A stretch of 56,604 nucleotides of DNA from Gemmatimonadetes bacterium bin94. GTDB taxonomy: Bacteria > Gemmatimonadota > Gemmatimonadetes > Longimicrobiales > Gaopeijiaceae. The stretch lies in NCBI GenBank assembly GCA_002238865.1, contig MPNE01000027.1:1-56604 (forward strand). The letters are read 5' to 3'. The position numbers were made by a program, and so were the translations under genes. The notes beneath the pieces are model-generated. The model ran no database searches. It was not told the origin of the DNA and saw only the letters and a program-made list of their open reading frames with translations. Shown here in pieces: positions 36,801-45,510 of this stretch (positions within the stretch are counted from its first letter, which is position 1; the number at the start of each line of letters is the position of its first letter).

Positions 36801-37865
36801 ATGCCCCGCTCGCCGACGATGCTGCGGCTACTCCAGTTTTTGGTGACGCTGGCGCTCTGGCCAGCTACCGGTGCCGCGGCTCAGCAGCGCCTTGAGATCG
36901 ATCACGGCTCGGGCAGGGAGGTCATCAACCAGTGGGAGTACGGCTTTCGCTCTTTCGTCGAGATCGATCATGCCAGGAAGCTGTTGTATGTGTTCGAGGC
37001 CAGCGATCCACTGGCGGCCCTGGCCATCTCGCTCAACGACGGCGCGCTCGTGAGCAAGTACGGTGGGGCCGAGGGCGAAGGGCCTGGTGAATTGCAGAAT
37101 GCCAACGCCCTTGCGGCCACCACGGACGGCGTGTACGCGTCCGACCATGTGCGAGTCAATCACTGGGATTCCTCGGGCAATCTGGTCTCGACGTGGCGAC
37201 CAAACACGCCGAGTGTCATGGACGTGTGCGCCCTTGGAGGCCAGCCTGCCGTTCCCCTGCCAGGGGGCGCCCTTGTGCGCTCCACGGACGGACCCGCCGT
37301 GATCCTTGGCCGCGGCCGTGCCGGCAGGAGACTAATGGTGGATCTGGCGTCGGCCCGTGAGGCGATGTTCACTTTCACGAGCTCGGAAATCGTCTGCATG
37401 GGAGATGTCGCGTACGTGCTGACGGATCTGCAGGTACATGGCCACTCGGCGGGCGGAACGACGACCGAAGTCAAGCTGCCGCCGGAGCTGGTGGAACGCG
37501 GAAGGCGCCGACAGGAAGGGGCGCGTGGAGGCGCAAGGATCCGGCCGTTCAGACTGTTCCATGACGGCAACGGGAATCTGGTCATCTCCATGTGGAGATC
37601 GAGACTGGCCGGGGCGATCATCGATCCCGAAACCGGGTGTCACTCGATCGTGATGGACCCGGGGCCTCCGGCGGGGCATGCGGTCAGATTCGCGGGCATG
37701 TACCAGGACAGCGCCGTGGTGCTCGTAAACACCCCCACGACGCGGATGGTCGAAGGAAAGCCGACGCCGGTCTTTGTCGCCGGCGAATACCCGATCATCG
37801 CGCTACGGCCACTGCGGCGCGTGGGCGGCGAACCGTGCAAAGCGCAGGGGCCCCAGCCACTATGA
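36801..37865 (+). CDS. 6-bladed beta-propeller protein, secreted
   Basis: The 354-residue product has a signal peptide ending in T-G-A-A-A-Q-Q near residue 28. It carries the paralogue motif G-A-E-G-E-G-P-G-E-L, but lacks the common D-E-L-D-V-Q end and stops earlier than its paralogues. Blade repeats continue to about residue 340. The function is unknown. The start follows the stop of the small upstream ORF without a gap. It is convergent with the Tat class V aminotransferase. Confidence 0.8.
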   Translation: MPRSPTMLRLLQFLVTLALWPATGAAAQQRLEIDHGSGREVINQWEYGFRSFVEIDHARKLLYVFEASDPLAALAISLNDGALVSKYGGAEGEGPGELQNANALAATTDGVYASDHVRVNHWDSSGNLVSTWRPNTPSVMDVCALGGQPAVPLPGGALVRSTDGPAVILGRGRAGRRLMVDLASAREAMFTFTSSEIVCMGDVAYVLTDLQVHGHSAGGTTTEVKLPPELVERGRRRQEGARGGARIRPFRLFHDGNGNLVISMWRSRLAGAIIDPETGCHSIVMDPGPPAGHAVRFAGMYQDSAVVLVNTPTTRMVEGKPTPVFVAGEYPIIALRPLRRVGGEPCKAQGPQPL

Positions 37866-37994
37866 CGATGCCGCGTTGACCGAACGCGAACGGCGCTCGC
37901 GCGTTTTCGCCGGGACGTCGACCCCACGGCCCGCGCCATGCGCAAGGTCCGTTTCGAATCGCGTGCAGGTGCACCTCTCCCAGCGAATTGACAA

Positions 37995-39317
37995 CTACCC
38001 CAGTATCACCGCCCGCAGCGCCCTCGCACCGTCGACCGCACGATCGACATGTTCACGCGTGTTGTAGACGTGGGGACACAGCCGCATGCCCCCCGTTCCC
38101 GCGCCCGCGATGCCGTGCTCCTCGTACAGCCGGCGCAGCGCCGTGCCTCGGTCACCCGGCACTTCGGCGATGCATACGCCGCCTGAAAGCACCGGGTCCA
38201 TCGGAGTGACCAGGGTCAGCCCCAGTTCGGCCAGCCCTTCCTTCAGGGCCGTGGCCAGTTCGCTCACCCGCGCCTCGGTCTCGGCCGCGCCGACCGCGGC
38301 GTGGAACTCCGCCGTGGTGCCGACCGCGGCCAGGCATGCGTCATCGCGCTGACCGAGCGATTCGAACTTGCGCGCGCCCTTCACGTCGGGGTCGGCGTCG
38401 TTGCCCCAGCCGGGCGCCACGATGTTGGGCCAGATCTCGGCGATCCTGGCTTCCTTGACGTACAGCACGCCCGCCTCCTTCGGGCCCATGAACCACTTGT
38501 GCGCGGATGCGGAATACGAATCGCAGCCGAGTGCACGCAAGTCGACGTCGAGGACACCCCAGCTCTGCGCGCCGTCCAGGTGGACGTGGATGCCGCGGGG
38601 GCGTGCCGCCTCGACGAGTTCGCGAACGGGGAGCCGAATCCCGCTCACGTTCGAGACGTGGGTGAGCGACAGGACGCGGGTCCGCCCGGTCAGCGCCGCG
38701 ACGAAGGGGTCGATCAGTTCCTGGATCGAGGCCGGGTGGCGGGGCACCGCGACCCGCTTCACCGTGATCCCGAACCTCGCCGCCCTCACGTCCCACGCCA
38801 CGTTGTTGGTGGGGTGGTTCTGGTCCCAGAGAACCACCTCGTCGCCGGCGCGAAGGGGCACACCGTTGTTGATCGTGTTGTTGGCCTCGCTGGTGTTGCG
38901 GACGATCGCGATCTCGTCGGGACTGACCCCCAGCTGGGCCGCGACCGCCGCCCGCGACCGTTCCGTGAGGTCGCGAAACTTGGCACGGTTGTTGAAGGAA
39001 CAGTCGCGGTCGATGTCGCGCGTGAGGTCCTCGACGCGGGCCGCCACCGAGCGGGGTGACGGGCAGAGGTTGGCCGCGTTCATCGGGACGCGCTCCTCGG
39101 TGAAAGAGAACTGGGCGCGGACCAGCTCCCAGTACGGTTCGTCGCGGACGGATCGCGGGCCGCCCGGCGGAAGTTCCTGCCTCTGCACGTCGCGGCCGTA
39201 TCCCGACGGAGCATCGGGCAGCCCGAAGGCTCCAGGCAGCGCGAAGGCACCGGGCAACACGGCGGCCCCCGCCGCCATCTCGGTAAGGAACGAACGGCGG
39301 GTGGCTTCGCGCTTCAT
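37995..39317 (-). CDS. Tat-exported class V aminotransferase-like PLP enzyme
   Basis: The 440-residue product has a twin-arginine signal (T-R-R-S-F-L-T-E-M) near residues 6-14 and a Gly/Ala-rich cleavage region. It is a class V enzyme of the isopenicillin N epimerase/cysteine desulfurase type, with R-N-T-S-E-A-N near 150, H-L-D-G-A-Q-S near 255 and the lysine in S-A-S-A-H-K-W-F near 285. An exported PLP enzyme is unusual because the cofactor must be inserted before export, which fits the Tat route. ATG 39317 has GGGAG upstream. The substrate is unknown. Confidence 0.88.
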   Translation of the reverse strand: MKREATRRSFLTEMAAGAAVLPGAFALPGAFGLPDAPSGYGRDVQRQELPPGGPRSVRDEPYWELVRAQFSFTEERVPMNAANLCPSPRSVAARVEDLTRDIDRDCSFNNRAKFRDLTERSRAAVAAQLGVSPDEIAIVRNTSEANNTINNGVPLRAGDEVVLWDQNHPTNNVAWDVRAARFGITVKRVAVPRHPASIQELIDPFVAALTGRTRVLSLTHVSNVSGIRLPVRELVEAARPRGIHVHLDGAQSWGVLDVDLRALGCDSYSASAHKWFMGPKEAGVLYVKEARIAEIWPNIVAPGWGNDADPDVKGARKFESLGQRDDACLAAVGTTAEFHAAVGAAETEARVSELATALKEGLAELGLTLVTPMDPVLSGGVCIAEVPGDRGTALRRLYEEHGIAGAGTGGMRLCPHVYNTREHVDRAVDGARALRAVILG

Positions 39318-39372
39318 GTAACGCTCCCTGCGGCAGAACGAGGTTGGCAGCTCCATGATACGGGGGCCCGGG

Positions 39373-39462
39373 CCGATCGGCCATTGCGCCGCCCCGGCGA
39401 CCAGGTCGGCCACCACCGGGTGCGCTGCCGGCCCCCTGCCCGATCGGCCATTGCGCCGCCCC
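39373..39462. repeat. Two direct copies of a 23-bp repeat
   Basis: CCGATCGGCCATTGCGCCGC plus CCC occurs at 39373-39395 and again at 39440-39462. The 67-bp spacing falls in the divergent region between two PLP enzyme genes. It includes the palindrome CCGATCGG. Binding site pair or mobile-element footprint; unproven. Confidence 0.7.
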
Positions 39463-39537
39463 CACGTCCGCCACAGCTTCCCACGCCGACAGCACCCACC
39501 GCGGCATGGTCCGCCCCCTTCACGAAGGAGAGTCTCC

Positions 39538-40845
39538 GTGGCCCTGATCGCCCACCGGATGAGCCGCCTGGGCACCGAGAACGCGTTCAAGCTCGGCGAC
39601 GACATCCAGCGATGCGTCGACCGGGGCATGGACGTCATCCGCTTCAACCTGGGCGCACCCGACTTCCGCAGCGCGCCCCACCTGAACCGGATCGCGTGGG
39701 AAGCCCTCGACGCCGGCCGCTCCAGCTACTGCGACCCTGCCGGCATCCTCTCCTTCCGCACGGCGATCGCGGATCACGTCACCCGGACCCGCGGCGTGGA
39801 CGTCACGCCGGGGCGTGTCGTCGTCACGCCCGGGGCGAAGCCCCCGATCGGGTACACTCTGCAGACGTACGTGGACCCTGGCGACGAGGTCGTCTACCCC
39901 ACGCCGGGGTTCCCCATCTACGAATCCTGGGTGCGCTTCGCGGGTGCGGTGCCGGTGCCGCTCCGCCTCTCCGACGAACGGGACTTCGCCTTCACGGCGA
40001 ACGACCTCGCTCCACTGATCACCCCGCGCACCAAGGTCATCATTCTCTGCTCGCCCTCCAACCCGACCGGAGGGGTCCTGTCGCGCGACGAACTTGCAGG
40101 AATCGCCGGGGTGATCCGGGACCGGTGCCGCCCGGACGTGCGCATCTACGCCGACGAGATCTACGAGCACATCCTCTTCGACGGGCTGCGGCACGAGAGC
40201 ATCATGTCCCACCCGGGCATGCCGGAGCGCACCGTGCTGGCCAGCGGTCACTCCAAGGGCTTCGCAATGACGGGATGGCGCCTCGGATGGGCGGTTCTGC
40301 CGACCGAGGAGGAAGCCGGGATCTTCAAGCAGATCAACATCAACATCGTGTCGTGTGTGCCGCCCTTCCTGCAGGAGGCGGGTCAGGCGGCGTACGAGGA
40401 CCCGGCCTCGGCGGTCGAGGTCGAAGGGATGGTGCGGGAGTTCGAGAAGCGGAGGAACTGGATCGTGCCCGCGTTGAATTCGATCACCGGACTCCGGTGC
40501 CGGACGCCGAAGGGCGCATTCTACGTCTTCCCGGATGTGTCGGGCGTGTGCCGCCGGCTCGGGATCTACAGGGCGTACCGCGAACTGGCAGAGAGCGCCC
40601 GCGGCCGGACGACTCCGGCGGGGATGCTTCAGATGTTCCTGCTGTATCGATACGGGGTGGCTTCGATGGACCGGGCGTCGTTCGGGAGGATCGGGGCCGA
40701 AGGGCAGGACTTCCTGCGCCTGTCGATCGCGAACAGCATCGACGACATCCGGCGCGGCGTTTCGCGCATCGCCGAAGCCGCGGACGACCGCGCCGGATTC
40801 GCCGATTTCGTCGCCGGTGACGATGGCAGGGAGCTCTTCGCATGA
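39538..40845 (+). CDS. Class I/II PLP aminotransferase
   Basis: The 435-residue product has the fold-type I layout: P-G-A-K-P-P-I-G-Y, P-S-N-P-T-G-G, Y-A-D-E-I-Y-E-H-I-L-F-D-G and S-G-H-S-K-G-F-A-M-T-G-W-R-L-G-W, with Lys near 243. Unlike the paralogue at 19935-21110, the D-E-x-Y motif is intact. GTG 39538 was chosen because AGGAG lies nine bases upstream; ATG 39559 is a later alternative. The stop overlaps the dapB-like ATG (ATGA), so the two are coupled, and their products may act on a common amino acid. The substrate is unknown. Confidence 0.9.
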   Translation: MALIAHRMSRLGTENAFKLGDDIQRCVDRGMDVIRFNLGAPDFRSAPHLNRIAWEALDAGRSSYCDPAGILSFRTAIADHVTRTRGVDVTPGRVVVTPGAKPPIGYTLQTYVDPGDEVVYPTPGFPIYESWVRFAGAVPVPLRLSDERDFAFTANDLAPLITPRTKVIILCSPSNPTGGVLSRDELAGIAGVIRDRCRPDVRIYADEIYEHILFDGLRHESIMSHPGMPERTVLASGHSKGFAMTGWRLGWAVLPTEEEAGIFKQININIVSCVPPFLQEAGQAAYEDPASAVEVEGMVREFEKRRNWIVPALNSITGLRCRTPKGAFYVFPDVSGVCRRLGIYRAYRELAESARGRTTPAGMLQMFLLYRYGVASMDRASFGRIGAEGQDFLRLSIANSIDDIRRGVSRIAEAADDRAGFADFVAGDDGRELFA

Positions 40846-41645
40846 GCATTCGGGTCTGCGTGGCCGGGGTGACGGGGTGGACCGGGCAGGCGGTGGCGGA
40901 GGCCGTGCTGCGCTCCGACGACTTCCGGCTGGTGGCTGCGGTCGCACGCCGTGCCGCGGGAGAGGACGTGGGGGACGCGATAGGCCACGACCAGGCCACG
41001 GGCGTCGCCATCACGACCGATCCGGCCATTGCACTGGCCGCCGAGCCCGATGTGTGGATCGACTACACGCACCCGGGCGTGGTGAAATCCCACGCCATCC
41101 GGGCCCTCGAAGCGGGGACCCGCGTGGTGATCGGCACGTCGGGGCTCGCCGCGCCCGACTTCCGCGACATCGAAGCAGCGGCCCTGGCCGCGCGTCTGGG
41201 CGTCATCGCGGCGGGCAACTTCTCCGTCACGGCTGCCACGCTAAAGCACCTGGCCGGCATCGCGTCCCGTCACCTGCCCCACCGCGAGATCGTCGACTAC
41301 ACGCACGCCGGCAAGCCTGACGCACCCAGCGGGACGGCTCTGGAGCTTGCGGAGTACCTGGGCACCGTCGCCCCCAACAAGCTCCACTTCCCCGTGGAGG
41401 AGACGCTGGGAATACCCGGCACCCGCGGGGCGGAGATCGGCGGCACCCAGGTCCACTCCGTGCGGCTGCCCGGCTACATCGTCTCGGTCGAGGCGCTGTT
41501 CGGGCTGCCGGGCGAGCGCCTGGTCATCCGGCACGACGCCGGAGAGAGCGCCGCACCCTACGTGGCCGGAACGCTGCTCGCCGCAGGGCGCGTCGGCGAG
41601 GTCACGGGCCTGGTGAGGGGACTGGACACGCTGCTTTTCGGGTGA
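40842..41645 (+). CDS. dapB: 4-hydroxy-tetrahydrodipicolinate reductase (DapB)-like
   Basis: The 267-residue product has an N-terminal Rossmann fold (V-C-V-A-G-V-T-G-W-T-G) and a C-terminal domain. DapB reduces 4-hydroxy-tetrahydrodipicolinate with NAD(P)H in the lysine/diaminopimelate pathway. The substrate motif reads D-Y-T-H-A-G-K-P-D-A-P-S-G-T-A, whereas E. coli has E-A-H-H-R-H-K-V-D-A-P-S-G-T-A. The catalytic Lys163 is kept, but the first His (H159) is Thr. Thus it may be a DapB or a related dehydrogenase with another substrate. Its ATG overlaps the aminotransferase gene by 4 bp. Confidence 0.85.
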   Translation: MSIRVCVAGVTGWTGQAVAEAVLRSDDFRLVAAVARRAAGEDVGDAIGHDQATGVAITTDPAIALAAEPDVWIDYTHPGVVKSHAIRALEAGTRVVIGTSGLAAPDFRDIEAAALAARLGVIAAGNFSVTAATLKHLAGIASRHLPHREIVDYTHAGKPDAPSGTALELAEYLGTVAPNKLHFPVEETLGIPGTRGAEIGGTQVHSVRLPGYIVSVEALFGLPGERLVIRHDAGESAAPYVAGTLLAAGRVGEVTGLVRGLDTLLFG

Positions 41646-41684
41646 GCCGGCGGGCGCTCTGCCCGGCAGCTCCAGGCAGCGGCG

Positions 41685-42542
41685 TCACTCCTCCGTGATC
41701 GCGACCTCGAACATCGTCGGCCACAGCTTGCCGGTGACGTAGAAAACGCCGGTCGACGCGTCGAAGGCGATCCCGTTGAGCACGGCGCCGGCGTCCTGCG
41801 GGCGGCGGCTCGCCAACGTCAGCGAGTAGGCGTCCAGCGTGCCGGTGATCTCGCCTGTCGCCTTGTCGATCCGCACGATTTCGTCGGACTGGTAGATGTT
41901 GGCGTAGATCTGATCCCCCACGCATTCGAGCTCGTTGAGGTTGCGCGTCGAGAAGCCGTCGCGGGTCACCCGGATCCGGTCGACCAGGTCGAACGTCTCC
42001 GGATCCCTGCGGAAGAGATCGCCGGTCCCGTCCGACATGAACAGCCACTCACCGTCGTAGCAGATCCCCCACCCTTCCCCGTCGTACTCGAAGGTCTTCT
42101 CCTGGACCAGGGTCGCCGCGTCGTACACAAAGGCCAGCCCCGCCTTCCAGGTGAGCTGTATCAGCTTGTCGCCGACCAGCGCCAGACCTTCGCCGAAGTA
42201 CTCCTCGGACAGGGCGTGGCTGCGCAGGACGCTGCCGGTGGCGATGTCGACCTGCCGGAGTTCCGACTCGCCGTACTGCCCGGTGCTCTCGTAGAACGTC
42301 CCGCCGTCGATGAGCAGGCCCTGCGTGTAGGCGTCCGGGTCGTGCGGAAGCGTGCGCCGAAGTTCGTAATCGAGCCGTGTGACCGCATCGTCGGCGCAAC
42401 CCGCCTGGACCAATGCGACGAAGAGCAGGCCGGAACGAAGTGCGGATCCGGCGCCGCGTGCTTTGCGCGGGCCGGCCCGGGACGTACGGTGGCGTCGAAG
42501 CGCGGGAGCCTCAGCCCCCGATCGCGTGGCTGAATCGATCAT
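41685..42542 (-). CDS. Glutaminyl-peptide cyclotransferase (bacterial/plant type) lipoprotein
   Basis: The 285-residue product has a hydrophobic signal around residues 30-48 ending in V-Q-A-G-C, so it is likely lipidated. The remaining part is the 5-bladed propeller of plant-type glutaminyl cyclase, with F-T-Q-G-L variants (Y-T-Q-G-L-L-I-D), F-Y-E-S-T-G-Q-Y-G and L-N-E-L-E-C, which carry the family's conserved Glu and Asn residues. It forms pyroglutamate at exported protein N-termini. ATG 42542 is the first start upstream of the signal; the exact start is uncertain. Confidence 0.88.
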   Translation of the reverse strand: MIDSATRSGAEAPALRRHRTSRAGPRKARGAGSALRSGLLFVALVQAGCADDAVTRLDYELRRTLPHDPDAYTQGLLIDGGTFYESTGQYGESELRQVDIATGSVLRSHALSEEYFGEGLALVGDKLIQLTWKAGLAFVYDAATLVQEKTFEYDGEGWGICYDGEWLFMSDGTGDLFRRDPETFDLVDRIRVTRDGFSTRNLNELECVGDQIYANIYQSDEIVRIDKATGEITGTLDAYSLTLASRRPQDAGAVLNGIAFDASTGVFYVTGKLWPTMFEVAITEE

Positions 42543-42652
42543 CACTGCCTCGTATGGTGGGCGGCACCATCCGTCGGGTGGGTGCCGTTCTATTCTCATG
42601 GGGCGGTCGCAAGGCTAACGTATCATCTCCCAATCACTCCAAGGAGGTGGAC

Positions 42653-43810
42653 GTGCCCGGGCTTCACCCTCACATCGACCCCGACGGGCTTCTTGAATAC
42701 TCGGTCGTCTTCACCGATCGATCATTGAACCACATGTCGGAGCGCTTTCGCGCCGTGATGAAGTACGTGTCGCATACCCTGAAGCATACCTACGCGGCCA
42801 AGGCGGTCTCGGTGGTTCCCGGCGGGGGGACGTACGCGATGGAGGCGGTGGCGCGCCAGTTCGGGACCGGCAGGCACTGCCTCGTGATCCGCAACGGCTG
42901 GTTCAGCTACCGCTGGACGCAGATCTTCGACGCGGGGCGAATCCCCTCGGAGTCCACGGTGCTCAGAGCCCGCCCAGTCGGCGACGGACACCAGGCGCCC
43001 TTCGCCCCTCCACCGATCGAGGAAGTCGCCGCGGCCATCGCCGCCGCGCGTCCCGGCGTCGTCTTCGCCCCGCACGTGGAAACATCCTCCGGGATCCTGC
43101 TCCCCGACGACTACGTGCGCGCGGTCGCGGACGCAACCCACGCCATCGGAGGACTTTTCGTGCTCGACGGCATCGCGTCGGGTGCGATGTGGGTGGACAT
43201 GGAGGAGTCCGGCGTCGATGTCCTCATCAGCGCCCCGCAGAAAGGCTGGAGCGGTTCGCCGTGCGCGGGCCTCGTGATGCTGGGCACCGAGGCCCTGGCC
43301 AGAATGGAACCGGCGGCCAACACCAGCTTTGCCTGTGACCTTCTGCGCTGGCTCCAGGTCGTGGAGGCCTACGAAAGCGAAAAGGCCATCTACCACTCCA
43401 CCATGCCCACGGACGCACTGCGGATGTTCCGCGATGCGATGGCCGAGACCGAGGCGTTCGGATTCGAGAACGCGCGGGCCAGGCAGCGGGAACTGGGGGA
43501 CGGAGTCAGGGCGCTGTTGGCCGAGAAGGGGTTCCCGAGCGTTGCGGCCCCGGGCTTCGAGGCGCCCGGTGTCGTCGTCAGCTACACCGAAGATCCCGGT
43601 ATCCACAACGGCAGCCGGTTCGCCGCCGCGGGCTTGCAGATCGCCGCGGGGGTGCCCCTCATGTGCGGAGAGCCCGAAGCATTTCGGACCTTCCGGCTGG
43701 GTCTGTTCGGACTGGACAAGCTCGGGAACGTCGACCGGACGGTGCGGACGCTGGACGAGGCGCTGGAGCAGGTGCTTTCGGGTGCCCGCCTGGTTGGAGC
43801 AGCAAGGTGA
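42653..43810 (+). CDS. Class V aminotransferase (alanine-glyoxylate type)
   Basis: The 385-residue product is a fold-type I PLP enzyme: V-P-G-G-G-T-Y-A-M-E near 50, H-V-E-T-S-S-G near 143, V-L-D-G-I-A-S-G near 177, and the lysine in S-A-P-Q-K-G-W-S-G near 198. These match the serine-pyruvate/alanine-glyoxylate group. GTG 42653 was chosen for the AAGGAGG six bases upstream. It lies divergent from the cyclotransferase gene, and its stop overlaps the DUF3224 start (GTGA), so the pair is coupled. Confidence 0.88.
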   Translation: MPGLHPHIDPDGLLEYSVVFTDRSLNHMSERFRAVMKYVSHTLKHTYAAKAVSVVPGGGTYAMEAVARQFGTGRHCLVIRNGWFSYRWTQIFDAGRIPSESTVLRARPVGDGHQAPFAPPPIEEVAAAIAAARPGVVFAPHVETSSGILLPDDYVRAVADATHAIGGLFVLDGIASGAMWVDMEESGVDVLISAPQKGWSGSPCAGLVMLGTEALARMEPAANTSFACDLLRWLQVVEAYESEKAIYHSTMPTDALRMFRDAMAETEAFGFENARARQRELGDGVRALLAEKGFPSVAAPGFEAPGVVVSYTEDPGIHNGSRFAAAGLQIAAGVPLMCGEPEAFRTFRLGLFGLDKLGNVDRTVRTLDEALEQVLSGARLVGAAR

Positions 43811-44238
43811 GCGTCCGCGCAGCCTCCGAATTCGACGTGACGGGCTGGGACCAAACGCCGTACGGAGAGGAAGGCAAGGGCCCCAGCCTCGCGGAGGCGA
43901 TGGTGCTGAAGGAGTATCGGGGAGACCTCGAGGGACAGGGTCGGGCTCGCGTGCTGATGTGTCGAGCCGATGCCTCGAGCCGTCCGGAAAACGCAGGCTA
44001 CGTGGCCTCCGAGCAGGTGTCGGGCCGACTCGCGGATCGAGAGGGAACGTTCGTCGTCCAGCACTGGGGGATCGCCGCCGCCGGCGCACCGCCGCGCACC
44101 GGGGGACATGTGGTCCCCGGATCGGGCACGGGCGGGCTGGTGGGACTGTCCGGGACGATGGAGATCTCCGTCACCCCGGACGGCAAGCACCAGTTCACCC
44201 TCGACTACGAACTTCCCGACCCCGCTGTGAACTTCTGA
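43807..44238 (+). CDS. DUF3224 family protein
   Basis: The 143-residue beta-barrel protein has the DUF3224 pattern: opening strand F-D-V-T-G-W, then L-A-E-A-M-V-L-K-E-Y-R-G-D-L-E-G, a G-R-L-A-D-R-E-G-T-F-V-V-Q-H strand, the V-P-G-S-G-T-G-G-L-V-G-L-S-G loop and a final T-L-D-Y-E-L. Its function is unknown, but it belongs to the allene-oxide-cyclase-like small barrels. The GTG start overlaps the aminotransferase stop. The 3' end overlaps the convergent NHL gene by 34 bp. Confidence 0.85.
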   Translation: MSVRAASEFDVTGWDQTPYGEEGKGPSLAEAMVLKEYRGDLEGQGRARVLMCRADASSRPENAGYVASEQVSGRLADREGTFVVQHWGIAAAGAPPRTGGHVVPGSGTGGLVGLSGTMEISVTPDGKHQFTLDYELPDPAVNF

Positions 44239-45380
44239 ACCCGACGGCCTGTTGACGCCTCTCCGACGTAGAGGTTGCCGCGGGAATCCACGCTCATTCC
44301 GTGGGGACGCAGGAATTGGCCCGCCTGGCGTCCGCCGCGCCCGAATTCGCCGACTACCTCCAGGTCGTCGCGCCGAAGTGTCCAGACCTTGTGGTTGGTG
44401 CCGTCGGCCAGGTACAGCCACCGCTGCTCGGGATCCGGCGACAAGGCCAGCACAAACGCCGATCCCGATGCGCGCGTGAGCGGTGCGATGGTCTTTTCGG
44501 CCACGTATTCGCCGCTCTGCCGGAAGACCTGGATGCGGTTGCCTCTCCGGTCGGCCACGTAGATGAGCCCGTCGCGCGACCCGATGAGCCCATGCACGGT
44601 CGAGAACTGGGCCGGCGGCGCGTCCTCCTCACCGCGTCCGGCGTAGTCGTACCCGTACTCGTCGTCGGGGGCCTCCCCGTACGCCCCCCAGTGGCGCAGG
44701 TAGTCGCCGGTCTCGCCGTCGAACACCACAACGCGCCGGTTCGCGTACCCGTCCGCGATGAACACCTCGTTCGACTCCGGGTCGACCCAGATGCCCGCGG
44801 GACCACCGAGCAGGCGCGGATCGTCGCTGCCACCGTTGACATCGTACTCGCCCAGCGTCATGACCAGTTCGCCGCTGCGCGTGAACTTCATCACCCGGTG
44901 GTGCCGGTACGTCCCCACCCAGACGAAATCGTTGTGATCCACGAACAGCCCGTGCGGGTTCCTGGGATACTCGGACACGTCCTGCGATGAGTCGCCCCAC
45001 CCCTGCACCACGGTGCCGTCCGCGTCGAACTCGATCACGGACGGGGCGGGCGCACAACAGGTGCCCAGGGGCGGATCCTGAACCGCGGAGGTCTCTTCCG
45101 GCGTCAACGTCTCGGGGAGGTGCGCCACCCAGACATGGTCGCGAGAGTCCACGAACACTGCCGTCACGGCACCCATGATCCACTTGTTCGGCATCTCCGG
45201 AGGCCAGGCAGCATCGACCCGGAACACCGGGGGCCCGTCCGGTGACATCGCCTCGGAACCACTCCCGTCCACTCCGCCCGGAGGCCGTCCCCCCTCGCAA
45301 CCGGCGATCGCCAGGATGAGTGGGACACACAGGGCGTGGGGCCGAAGTCTGCGGTCTGAGGTGTATCGGGTTATTCTCAT
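44205..45380 (-). CDS. NHL-repeat (peptidyl-amidating-lyase-like) lipoprotein
   Basis: The 391-residue product has a lipoprotein signal with L-A-I-A-G-C near residue 24-28. It forms a six-bladed NHL propeller related to peptidyl-alpha-hydroxyglycine lyase, with the repeats N-P-H-G-L-F-V-D, G-G-P-A-G-I-W-V-D and R-P-H-G-M-S-V-D at blade starts, and Cys-Cys in G-T-C-C-A-P near 100. The lyase activity is not proven; many bacterial homologues are just binding propellers. ATG 45380 was chosen because the signal peptide begins there. It is divergent from the RND operon. Confidence 0.85.
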   Translation of the reverse strand: MRITRYTSDRRLRPHALCVPLILAIAGCEGGRPPGGVDGSGSEAMSPDGPPVFRVDAAWPPEMPNKWIMGAVTAVFVDSRDHVWVAHLPETLTPEETSAVQDPPLGTCCAPAPSVIEFDADGTVVQGWGDSSQDVSEYPRNPHGLFVDHNDFVWVGTYRHHRVMKFTRSGELVMTLGEYDVNGGSDDPRLLGGPAGIWVDPESNEVFIADGYANRRVVVFDGETGDYLRHWGAYGEAPDDEYGYDYAGRGEEDAPPAQFSTVHGLIGSRDGLIYVADRRGNRIQVFRQSGEYVAEKTIAPLTRASGSAFVLALSPDPEQRWLYLADGTNHKVWTLRRDDLEVVGEFGRGGRQAGQFLRPHGMSVDSRGNLYVGEASTGRRVQKFTAGSGSS

Positions 45381-45510
45381 GCGTCGTCTCCTCATTTCTT
45401 GCGCTGGCATCCAGAGTCCGAGAATGTTTCGGTGTGAGTCGGGATCGCGCCAGCCCGGGCACGACCGGCGCGCAGCCCGACGTCATGACCCCATTTACCA
45501 GGGAAGGCGT

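Noticed and set aside
37883-37907. AACGCG/CGCGTT hairpin as terminator
   Set aside because: The stem is only 6 bp with a long loop and four T; too weak to support.
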